Source: Antedon mediterranea
Lineage: Eukaryota > Echinodermata > Crinoidea > Comatulida > Antedonidae
Length of the DNA stretch: 64,000 nt
NCBI RefSeq assembly: GCF_964355755.1
Contig: NC_092670.1
Span: 28,753,795-28,817,794, forward strand
Reading direction: 5' to 3'
Both the position numbers and the translations under genes were made by a program. The notes under the pieces were generated by a model. It did no database searches and had not been told where the DNA came from. It worked only from the letters and a program-made list of their open reading frames with translations. Shown one piece after another: positions 25,901 to 37,900 of the stretch (within the stretch, counting starts at the first letter, position 1; every line of letters starts with the position of its first letter).

Positions 25901-28900
25901 GACTAACAAGATAGTGAGTTGAGGAAGCCTTTTTCCTACTACCAAATTGACGAGAATCTAATTTACCCTTTCTTCAAGAATCCACTTAACAATACAAGAT
26001 TCAAATACCCTGGCAAGAATATAGGTAAGGGAAATAGGTCTAAGGTCAGAGACAGAACTAGCATTCACAGTTTTAGGAATGGGAACTGCAGTAGCCCTTT
26101 TCCAAAGGTCGGGGAAAACACCATCCTTCAATGCATGATTGAAGATATCCGCAACAGGTTCAGCAAGTTCAGGAACAAAATCTCTATATAATTTAATAGG
26201 GGGTTCATCTGGATGGCCAGCTTTGTTAGGCTTAAGATTACAAAGGGCTTTTAGGACCTGGCCAGCATATATTAAAGGTGGTGGCCCAGGGGCTGGGAGA
26301 TAAGCAGGCAAATCGTTTAAATTAAGAGGAGGGATGGCATTACAAACACTAGAGAAATGGGCATTAATCTCAGAGCCAGTTTCAACTTTGGACAGCTCAG
26401 GCAAGGTGAAATTAGTATTTTTAGTCTTAAGATTACATAGTTGTTTAATACCTTTATGCCACATGGCAAGGTTGTTACGTTTAAGACTTAATAAGAAATT
26501 ACAATAATATTTGTTTTTAGCCTTTCTAATACAATCTTGGACTAAGTTGCGAATTGAACGCCACTCATCCGTTCTACCAAACCTACGAAACAAATTTTGT
26601 CTAGAGTCAATTAATCTTCGAATCTTGTCGGACATCCAGGGCTTGTCAGCAGTGCGCTTGTTCCTAATCAGCACAGGAAAGATCTTGTTAAAAGCACCAT
26701 TCAAAATTGAAGAGCACATTTTGATTTTTCGATTGACGTCCTCAATATTCAGCACATCATTCCACTCATGGGTTGTAACCCATTGGCCAAAGGACAAAAC
26801 AGAGGAGTCACGATATGGCTGAGAACGCACTGATAGACGCTTGTGCTGAGGTAATTCCATCAGTGGTTCCAATAGGATGGCATTATGGTCACTCCGACCC
26901 AGTGGCGCTAAGCGTTGCGGAAGATAGTAAAGATCAGCACGACTCAAAAATATCTTGTCCAACAGGGCATCCTTTCGTGTAGCGAAGTTAACAACTTGCG
27001 ACAGTTCAACATTCACTTCCAGCTCAGCTAGATCTAGGTCATTAAAGTCACCCAAAATAGCAATAGGAGCAGCGAAATCCATAGAACGAATGTTATCAAT
27101 TGTATCAACAATGTGCTCAATCAACAAATCCGCATTAGCGGCAGACGGTGGATAATAAATAGCTCCAATATAAAAGTGACTACCTTGATTTGACTTGCCT
27201 AGAATAGTTGTCTTTATCCAAAAGCATTCGAAATTACAGCTACCATGTGCAATGCAAGATTCACAGGCAAAATCATCACCAACAAAAATAGCAACACCAC
27301 CACCTCTCTTGTTGCATCTATTCTTCGTGAACTTTTTAAAACCGGAACAATTCACAAAATCAATAGTAGCATCATTCAGCCAAGTCTCTGTTAACACAGC
27401 TATATCGACTTTGAATTTGGAAATGGTGGCTTCAAATTCATCAATCTTATTTTTAACAGAGCGGGCATTAGCAAGGAAAAGTCTAGGACAGGAAACTCTT
27501 GATCTACGTAGTTTAATTGTGACCAGATTATTTCGAGAAGAGCCACTTTTGTTGAGGGCGGCCATGGTGGTAGGCCTAGGCCTAGTAGTAGGCCTACGCC
27601 CATTACCAATAACGACTTTAATCTTACGACTTTTATTTCTGCCACCACGAGAACCTCTCGGTTTCCTCAATATCAGGAGCTCCTTAGCAATGTTGAAGAA
27701 AGATGGATTATCGTAGAAACATTTACCTTGGTTGAAAGATTTTAGGTCAGCAGTAGAGTAACGGACAGCCATCGAGGAGATGCCAGTACCGAGACGGGCT
27801 AGCTGAGTATACCGCGCACAAATAGGTACACCTGCTCCTACAGCTGGCTTGGTGACCAGCCCTAAATCTAAAGTTCAGTTAATACAGGCAAAACTAGCAA
27901 AATACCATCAAAAGACAAATAATAGTAGACACCTAACAACCAACTTGCACAATACTCAGCACGAGACGAAAAAAAGGCGTTAAAAATTGGTAAAATGTTA
28001 GGTGAAAAGGAGAGCGAATTTAAATTTCAAACGGCATCAGTGAAGCGCCCTCATTGACATTATCACGTTCGAGATGCTCTAAGATCCTATGCAAAGTGAT
28101 CGATACAGCATTTCGGTAGACCGGTTTGGTCTATAAGCGAACTGATATTGGTCAAGATCTCGAGGACACTTGGTCTTCAGGTAATTAAGGACTATATGTT
28201 CAAAGCATTTCATCAGAACCGACGTTAATGTTATAGGTCGGTAATCATTCAGGGTTTCGATTAAGGAACGTTTCGGAATCAGAATTATTATAGAATCTTT
28301 AAAACATTGCGGAATAATTTGAGATATAAGAGAGAAAATGAAAATGTATGTAAAAATATGGGCAATCTGTTTGCATCAATGATTAACAAGCATAGGGGAT
28401 ATACCATCTGCACCAGCTTAATTTGATCCGATTTTGGTTTGTAGTTTGTTATTTTATTTAAGCTTTTCCATAACTCTCTGGAATCGCCGGAAGATATATC
28501 TTCCTCTAACCTGTTTTTATATTCTCTCTTGGCTTTATTTATTCCCTTTCGTAACTCGTATTTTGATTTCCTAAATAGATCCTTATCATTCGATCATCTC
28601 TATTTCGTATCAGATCCTTAATAGACTTGTTAAACTATGGGTTTTGATTTGGATACATCTTAACTACATCTTTATCGATACATATGTCCTGGCAGAATTT
28701 AATATATGAAATAACAGATTCAGTACATAAGTTAATGTCCGAACTGTCCTTAAAAGCATTCCAGTCTGTACAATCAAAGCAACCTTGTAGTTTCATAATA
28801 TTATCCGGTGTCCATTTGCTAATCATGCATGATTTGACAGCCTCGCGCTATCATGTAAATCATGTATCGCAGTATAATGTAAATTAGGTTGTGGTCGGAC

Positions 28901-31900
28901 ATCGCAGTATCATGTAAATTAGGTTGTGGTCGGACTCGCCAAGTGGAGGTCGCTTTATTGAGCTGTAAGAATCTTTAATTGTTGTATAACAATGATCCAA
29001 GATGTTATTGTTCCGGGTCGAAACCGTAACATGTTGAAACAATTTGGGGAGCGTTTTCTTCAAATTAACGTGGTTGAAATCACCTAATATTATGGAAGTT
29101 GCAATATAATAATATCATTGACCTGGACTAGGCTATATCGAGATCAAGGTCAACGAAACGTATATATTGTGAAACCGAAGAATTCCATTTAATATTTTAA
29201 AGTACTGTGATACAATAATTGCATTGACCTAGCTATATCTTTGTTCCAATCTTTTTTCATTTAATTCCTAATTTTTTACGCGACACTTCTGAAATCGGAA
29301 ATTATTACTTAATGTTAATTATAGGGTAATCCTTATAAGAGGTGAACAAGCATAATTGGTAATATAGTAGGGAAGATAATTAATTGGTTACTAAACAAGA
29401 TGGCCCACAACATTCAACCTGAAACAAAGATTATGTGAGACATATTTATATGAATATTTTGCTGTCGAGTTATTTTAGGCCTACATGAGTATAGGGTAAT
29501 TCCATCTCAGATCACCCAATGAGTTAAACCCTACCTCTTCCAATTTTGATGAAATTTGGTATATGGGTGATTCATAGCAATTAAAGCCAAAATTTCAAAT
29601 TTTAACTTTATCGGACCAACGGTTTTCGAGATATCGCAATTTCAATTTTCGGTTTTTACGCAAAAAAGGGCGCGTCCGCCACGTTTCAAAGAACATCTCG
29701 GGAACTATTGGTTCGATTTTAAAAGCAAAGGTATTTTTGTAAAGGGGAGACCATAAGGAATCTAAATATACTAATTATGTGTGTTTTATGTTAATTTTAA
29801 GTTGAATAAAACTTTGACATATATTTTGACCTTAAAATTGACCCCGTGGAACACGCCCGATTTGTTGGTGACTATCACGAAAAATGTAGCCTACGTGTCA
29901 ACTACAACATATAAAAAAATTGGAGGGTTTTTTTTCTTTGTTTCCATGAAATTACAATTTGAAGTTGACATACCTCTTCCTTTTAGTGTATTTTTGGTGT
30001 CTGTCCATGCATTACTTCAATGTCAATTTGATGTATTCCAAAAATAATTTTATTTACAAACTAAATATTATTATAATGTTACAATTGTCTATGTCTGGCC
30101 TTTACTCCTTGTCATCTGGCCAATTCAAACAGTATTTAGAAATGTTGTGGCGATCATTTTGGGAAATACTGTAATTCCTAGTCGAAGAGGATTTTATAAA
30201 CGGACAGGCTTATAATACAATGTACATTTGATTCAGGAATCCAACAACAGTCTTCTTTGGACGGCCAATAAAAGGTTTTCGCTGGCCCATGAGGATGCAT
30301 AAATTTAATTTGATAATCCCCAAACTCTTTTGAGACATCCACAACCAAACCAATCCATGGGACACCATCATAACTACAGCACACAGAATTCTGAAGTCTA
30401 ATAATGGTGGGTTGTGTTTCAGCAACAATTTCATTTTCATCACTGAAAGATTCTTGAATCACTACCACATCCGGAGGGTTTATCTGGGTACTAAGTTTGT
30501 AGACCTGCATCTGTGCCAGAGAAACAGGAACAAAGCGATGATATTGTAATGTACCCTTGATGGTCTGGGCGAGGTTGAATCTCGGCTTTATTTCTTTTTC
30601 CACAGTAGATACCTCATCTATTCCCACATGAAAAAAGTTGATGCCTGGAATGTCCATATGAGCGAGTCATATGGCCGAGCGGTTAAGGCAGGGGCGCCGT
30701 TTACCGTACCTAAAGAGCCAAGAACAACATCGACAAGGGTTCGAGGCCGACTCGCTCCTAGTTCTGGTGGTGGAACAAGTCTTCTCGGATAAAGACTATA
30801 AACCGTAGGTCCAGTGTACACAGTTATAACCTGTGTGTACTTTTAGCCCCTGTATCAGGGGGATTACCACCTATCTGATAGCACAGTGATTAATTTACTA
30901 TTGGTAATCCTTGGCCACATTGCCTAAAGACATAAAATAAAAATTAAAAATTACACAGTAGTCGAACATACTGAGAGATGTGAGAATATGACATTCAGTC
31001 AAACGCTGTAAGCTTCTCTTAGTGACAAGCCTCTTAACTGTTCCACCTATGCCATCACATGCACTCTTGCCATGTGATGTAGCGAAAAAATTCCACTCGG
31101 CGTCTAAACCAAAATCTTCCTGGTGGTGGCAAAGGTTAATAAAGTTATATTTGTTTTTGTATTGGCTGCCACATCCATCTGTGAAATAATGAACTTTTTT
31201 CATGGTTGGTAGTTTTGTTTTTAAATAGGGAATGACAACCTTTAAAAAGGCATCAGTAACTGTTGTATGTTCTCTGCAATCACTTATTATGCATATGTTA
31301 ATGTGCATAATAACATAGTAAGGACACTAAACTATGTGTCAAAATTGATTTGAAAAGTATGTGAGTTACCCAGTATTTCTCATATCAAAATATATCTACT
31401 GTTTAAGTGGGCCTGATGAGAAAGCGTAACAATAAGACACCTTAACAGTTAGTGTTCACACTGTGTATAAGTATAACAACACCAAAAATACACTAAAAGG
31501 AAGAGGTATGTCAACTTCAAATTGTAATTTCATGGAAACAAACAAAAAAAAAACTCCAATTTTTTTATGTTGTAGTTGACACGTAGGGCTACATTTTTCG
31601 TGATAGTCACCAACAAATCGGGCGTGTTCCACAAGGTCAATTTCAAGGTCAGAATATATGTCAAAGTTTTATTCAACTTAAAATTAACATAAAACACACA
31701 CAAGTAGTATTATGTCGTATGGTAGTTAATCGTACGATCAAACGGTACTGGGTATGATCAACTAGCGTTCGTGTTCCCACCTAATCATCCATTCATAGAA
31801 GTACTGATGAAGATATCAATCTGTGGCGACAATAGAATGGACCCGAGACCTGGCTATCTTCGACTTTTAAATAATAGAAAGTTTAGAAAATTTTTTGTTA

Positions 31901-34900
31901 GACTAGAAATGTACGTTGTATGTATATAGAAAAATGGTTGTAGTTTTCAAAATTACGTTGTATAAGTTTTCAAAATTACGTTGTATAAGTTGCGATGTGA
32001 AAAACTGTTATTTGATCGTTAGTTGTCGTGTACATAAAGCAAAAACATAAATATAATAAAATAAAATAAATTAAAAATTGTTAGTATAACTTAAAAAAAA
32101 AAAAAGTAAAGATATAAGGAAGAAAAGCAAAGAGATCATGGAGCGGCTGTACCAGAATATACAACACTAAGTATTGTAAAGTTAAAACTAAAAAATTAGG
32201 CGATCTTGTCAAAGGTCAAGCGCCTTCAGCCTGCCACGTTTCGATATTCAATATTGAACTTGACCTGACGTGGTTCCACAATTTCTTGTTATGAAAATGG
32301 TAGAGTGTAGATAAATAATATTGATAATTATTAATTAAAAATATTTTGTTATTAAATATTATAATATTCAAAAAGTCTTGGTCTATATTAAAAAGTCTCA
32401 CCTTCTTAAATATAAATTTTGCTTGAAGATTAAAATGGTATTCGTTTCAGTTTTGGTTTCAGTATAGATACGTTTCTTGTTTAAAAGTTGCTAGACCTAG
32501 ATAATTATACCGTCTTTTCTTGTCTACTTGACTGTTATAAATGTTATGTTTGAAAGTTGCAAGTTCGAAAGTTTGGTGTGTGCGCGTGTTAGAATGTATC
32601 TTTATATTTAGGTTCCTTATGGTCTCCCCTTTACAAAAATACCTTTGTTTTTAAAATCGAACCTATAGTTCCCGAGATACAGCTCTTTGAAACGTGGCGG
32701 ACGCGTAAAAACCGAAAATTGAAATTGCGATATCTCGAAAACCGTTTCATCAAAATTGGAAGAGGTAGGGTTTAAAATTCCATTTTTTGGGGTGAACTGA
32801 GATGGAATGACCCTATAATAAAAATGTCCTTTACCTGGTAACTGGTATCCAAACCAAATTTACTACGCACGAATTTCTTTAGATGTTTGATTGTCACAGC
32901 GGCTGCGCAACGAAGATATCGAAGATCTACAAGCTATTTAGATAGAAAATACGTTTACAAGAAAGAGTACAATAGTAGTATAATAAAAGGTTGTTTTGTG
33001 TAAAAAGCATTTTTCAATAACGATCCATTAAATGATATCATAATAAACACAATTATAAGCCTGAACATAATAACAATCAACTAACACTAATTGGTATTAG
33101 ATAATGCAGTAAATTAATTTTATATTACACGACCAGCTGATATCGACCTTGCCTCCTCCATTTATAAGAAATGATGAAAGTTCTCTTTTCTATGCTAAAT
33201 GATGATAGATGAAGATTACTATAGGCACGATAGTTTATGTAAACAATATATTTTTTTATTATACTAATCTAACACAAACCTCGCCTTCTCCTGTCCCATT
33301 GGTGTTACTGTGCCGTCGTTTTCTCTCTGCCGACTCTTCTGCTGTCTTATCTTCGTCATTGTCTGGTTTATCCGCAAGCGGTGGAGGTGGATGCGGTGGT
33401 GCCACACGCGGCAGGCGGTACTCCATCGATAAGCTAATATCTTCATCATCAGTGTAAATAAAAAGTGATTCAATTCCTAGTTCTCCGCGTTCCTCACGTG
33501 CATTAGGTGGTAAAGATCTCCCTAAAAAAAGTAACAAATTTCATTACGAGGGGCGGTGCTGATGTGAAATTATTCATTGCTAAAGTACAGCTACGCTGAA
33601 GAATATTATCTATACACGTGACACAAACACAACCCCTGCAAACTAAGTTATAGGAGATATATTACCGTAGTTTTCTGAACGTAAACTGGTAAACTATACA
33701 CATCATCTCAAGCCTCAGTTTTATAAAGCTCACCGTTGACGATACCCATATAATTACTTACGCTAGATCCCTTGAAGTTAATTGAACATAATAATAAACA
33801 ATAGACCGCGCACATGTCAAATGAAAACGCCAAGTAAATACCAACTCGCTCATTAAATTTACTGTTTAAATCATCAATGATGTGGTGGTCCCAACCCAAT
33901 GACTGTCTCTAAACATAAACAATGTATAAACATATATGTGTCACTAAAGCAATAACGCACGTCCACCAGTTTACATTAACGCGTTTTCGCGTGCGCTCAA
34001 TGTTTACCACCGGTCTGAATTGAACTCATTTCTATCAAAATGTATCGCACGCTACGTCCAGCCAACCAAACCAATGATTTTATGTCATGAAAAAAAGAGA
34101 AAAGAAATGCAAAATGTCCCTCAATGAAAACGTTTTAACACTGATTTCCATACTATATTATATAAAGTCCAATTAAATGACGCAGAAACACATAGGCCCA
34201 TTTAAATATTACGAGTAACAGTTCCTATATGATGTAAAACTGTATAATTTACCTCCGCCAAGGATGTATATGTAATCGGTAGCGTGTGTTTGTTTGTTTG
34301 TTTGTTAGCAGGATTACTCAAGAAGTAATTACAAGATATTTACCAAAATGAATATACAGATAGATATGTGGTCAAGGACCATTCCATTTTGGGACCATTT
34401 GGAACCATGGTCCCAATTCTGGACCACTTTTTGAGTATCCTTTTCAGACCTGCTAGTGTTAAAGATAGGACAGAATTTTTCAAAAGCCGGCGAGCAGTAT
34501 TTAAGTAACAAGTAAACTGAAATTGCATTTTCTCGAGAACTACTTGTCCAAAAAACTTCATTTTTGTACAAGAGGCAAGAGTTATAATTTGTGATTTGTA
34601 ATTTTAAAACATAATTTGTTTAATGTGCACCTTTTTTTATGCGAGTAATTTAATTAATTAATTTGAAACGATAAAGATGAGGAAATCTGTGAGAATGAGA
34701 AAAAGTCGCACCAACCGAGACTCGAACTCGGACCGCCTGCTTGATATGCAGATGTCCTAACCATTAGACCACTGGGGCTTTCATGGTATTGTTCGAACTC
34801 GATATATATATATATATTTTTTTTTTTACCGGAGAAATCTTATGTAGGAGAATTTTACAGTAGGCGGAGGTATGCACTCTCGGAGTGGCTTTCTAGTTGA

Positions 34901-37900
34901 AGAAGCAAACAAAAAAGTTAAGAATTCTCGTTACAACAATGCACTCTAGTACCAAATATAAAGCATGGTTTGAGTTTGGCATACTTATTGCGCAAACGTT
35001 GACTTACTTGCATCTGGATTTGAAGCAAAGTATTCCCGTCTTCGACCCATTTCATCTACAAAACAATACATACAGAATAATTGATTAATATGGTAAGTTA
35101 TTCTTCCTCGGTCACATTTGCCTCATTTGAATACACGGTCACAGTCAATTGACGTGACTATCTCAACCAAAATATTTGGTCGCGTGGTAAAGGGTTTACT
35201 CTATAACACTGGAACCCTGGGTTCGAGGTCTATCAATAGCGTGTTTTTTTGTAATAGTTGGGAGAGATTATTTAGAGGGTTAGGTTAAGTACATTTAGGA
35301 AGGTAATCTCTTCTTCTGTCTAGGCAAATGTGACCGAAGAAGAAGAGATTACCGATTAATATAGCCTAATTGTTCGTATTTTCAAATATGGCAAAAATGT
35401 TGTTGTTTTAATCAATTTCTATTTTAAATTGTATTTGACCGTCAAGAAAGTGCAACTTCATTTATTTAATAATAATAATAATAACAGGATTTTTATAGCG
35501 CACATACCACTCAAGAGTGCTCAAGGCGCATTCAAAAAAAAATTAAAACAAATCAAAGAAATGCCTGACAAATAAAATGCAATTTCTTTGGAGGGTCCCC
35601 ATCCGTTCTGAGACAACAACCAAGACAGAGGCACTCCAAAGATAATGCTGGTCAGGAAAAAGTATACTATAAATTCTAGAACTTTAAGAAACCTCATGAT
35701 TTCCATATGCCTTAATGAATAAATGTGTTTTTAATAATTTTTTAAAAGTATCAACAGTTTTGCAAAATCTGATAGAGCTCGGTAGAGCATTCCATAGACG
35801 AGGAGCAGTAACGGTGAAAGCTCTGTCTCCCCATGAGTGGTGAGACTTAGGTTGATGTAGAAGCAGCGTATCGCTAGAACGCAGATTCCGTCTGGGAACA
35901 TACAGCCTAAGCATGTCAGAAATATATTCAGGGGCCATGCCATTAATAGACTTAAAAAACATAGAGTAATAATTTAAAAACAATGCGGTACCTAACAGGA
36001 AGCCAATGCAAAGTTGCCAAGGTATTTGATATGTGCATATCTTGGTAGTTTTTTAACAACTCGTGCCGCTGTATTTTGAATCAGCTGAAGCCTGTGGAGT
36101 TGTTTTTGTGGGAGACCAAATAACAAGGAGTTACACATATCGAGACGCGAACTAACAAATGCATGTACAAGCTGCTCAGCAGCTGCACGATTTAAGTATT
36201 TTCTGATGCCTCGAATATTTCTTAAATGGTATGACGATGCAGACGTAATTTTAGAAATATGAGCCGTCATTGTCATATTAGAATCCAGAATTACACCAAG
36301 ATTTCTAACTTGTGTAGTATTTTTAGTACAAAAGTTACCAATGGAAACCCTCCTAGATGGAATTTTCTCTAATTGTTGTTGCGAACCAAATAGAATGTAC
36401 TCAGTCTTATCATCATTAAGTTTTAACAAGTTTTTGGCCATCCAGACACGAATTTCAGAGATACATTTTTCAAGCAAATCAATTGATAATTCACTCTGTC
36501 ATGGTTTAAACGATATATATATATCTGAGTGTCATCAGCGTAAACATGATAGCTAAGATTATATTTCTTAATGATATCACGAATAGGATATACATAAATT
36601 GTAAACAATTGTGGACCTAACACAGATCCTTGCGGAACAGAGTAATTTAAAGTGGTAGGTTGAGAGATTACCTCTCTAATACAAATGTGTTGAGGTCTGT
36701 CCTCCAAGTATGATTGACACCATCTTAGTGCACATCCCTCAACACCAATATAAGCATGCAACCTCTCAATCAGAATACTATGATATACCGTATCAAACGC
36801 AGCACTCAAATCTATATACGCTGATTGAAACGGGTCAAGTAAAGAATTATCCTTTACATGTGATAGTATACGTTTAGATACCACTTTTTCAATTACTTTT
36901 CCAAGAAAAAACAGATTTGATACTGGTCTGTAATTGGATAGCTTTTCAGGATCAAGACCCGATTTCTTTAATTGAGGACGTATGTGCGAGATTTTACAAA
37001 TATCTGGGAAAACCCCAGTTTCCAAAGACAGATTAACGACACGTGTAATTAGTGGAACAAAAACAACAGCATTTCTCTTAATTAACAGAGTAGGAACTGG
37101 ATCAAGACTGCAAGATTTAGCAGGCGAGTTTTTGACAATTTCAGAAATTTCTTTTTCACTTGCAGGTTCAAATTTACAAAGGGAGGGACAATTATAATTT
37201 TCACAGCATACGTCGTTATTAAAGTAATGAGACAAACTTCCAGCACTATCTTTAACAAGAAGTTTACGAATATTAACATTTTTATTTTTTTTAAATACGG
37301 AAAATCTTTCAGCAAGCAACTCATATGAGTGAGAAAATGGAAGCACCGACGATTTAGAACAGTGTAAAAGATTGTTTACAACTTTAAACAGCTTCTTCTG
37401 ATCACCTGAGCAATCTTCGACCAGATCAGAATAATATCGTTTCTTAGCACTTTCAACAAGCATATTAACAATACACCGCTGATGACAATATTTCTGTCTA
37501 TCTAAGGTATTTTTTGATTTCATCCATTTTCTCTCAAATACGCGACGGAGTTTTCTCGCAGATCTAATTTCATCAGTATACCACGGTTTTGATGAATTTA
37601 GTTTGATACATTTTGTTTTTAAAGGTGCGTGTTTATCCATAACTTCTCTTAAAGAGCAGTATCTTTCAATATTTTCTTGCAAAGTACCATCATGCATATC
37701 AGACAACCGAGCTTGTATGTCATTTGAAAATATTGTTGTATCAATACTGTTTATATTTGGGATTTTAATTTTAGATTTAGGAAGAGGTGGTTTCTTGAAG
37801 TCGAGACTACAAAGTATAGAAAAATGATCAGAGATACCCGGTTTTACAGTGATCCCCGAGATCAGAGAAACATCTCTAGTAATAATGAGATCAAGACAAT

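Larger units (their letters stand above)
22786..28044 (-). mobile_element. Non-LTR retrotransposon nested in the Rex1-like element
   Basis: It interrupts the Rex1-like RT frame between [11 protein letters not shown] (28050s) and YARILYIDF (22785). Its 5' end is near 28044 and its 3' end is a run of AAAT/AATA repeats at about 22786-22820 (minus-strand sense). Without its own internal insertion it is about 3.4 kb. It has one frame with endonuclease and RT, so it has no separate ORF1 or has lost it. Confidence 0.85.
29490..32816. mobile_element. DNA transposon FB3 with long inverted repeats and transposase-like gene
   Basis: The tips TATAGGGTAATTCC (29490) and GGAATGACCCTATA (to 32816) open arms that pair over about 540 bp: CGAGATATCGCAATTTCAAT, AAAGGGGAGACCATAAGGAA and GTGACTATCACGAAAAATGT all recur inverted. 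The right arm is split by an unrelated ~0.9 kb insertion at about 31705-32590. The central minus-strand gene is described separately. The superfamily is not certain. The right end lies 18 bp from the donor of PCGF exon 6. Confidence 0.85.

Noticed and set aside
26511-27716. Plus-strand open frames of 66-173 codons at 26.5-27.7 kb
   Set aside because: They are the antisense of the endonuclease-RT frame and match nothing.
34329-34571. Two overlapping minus-strand frames of 73-80 codons
   Set aside because: Part of the CCTCCGCC MITE; no protein similarity.
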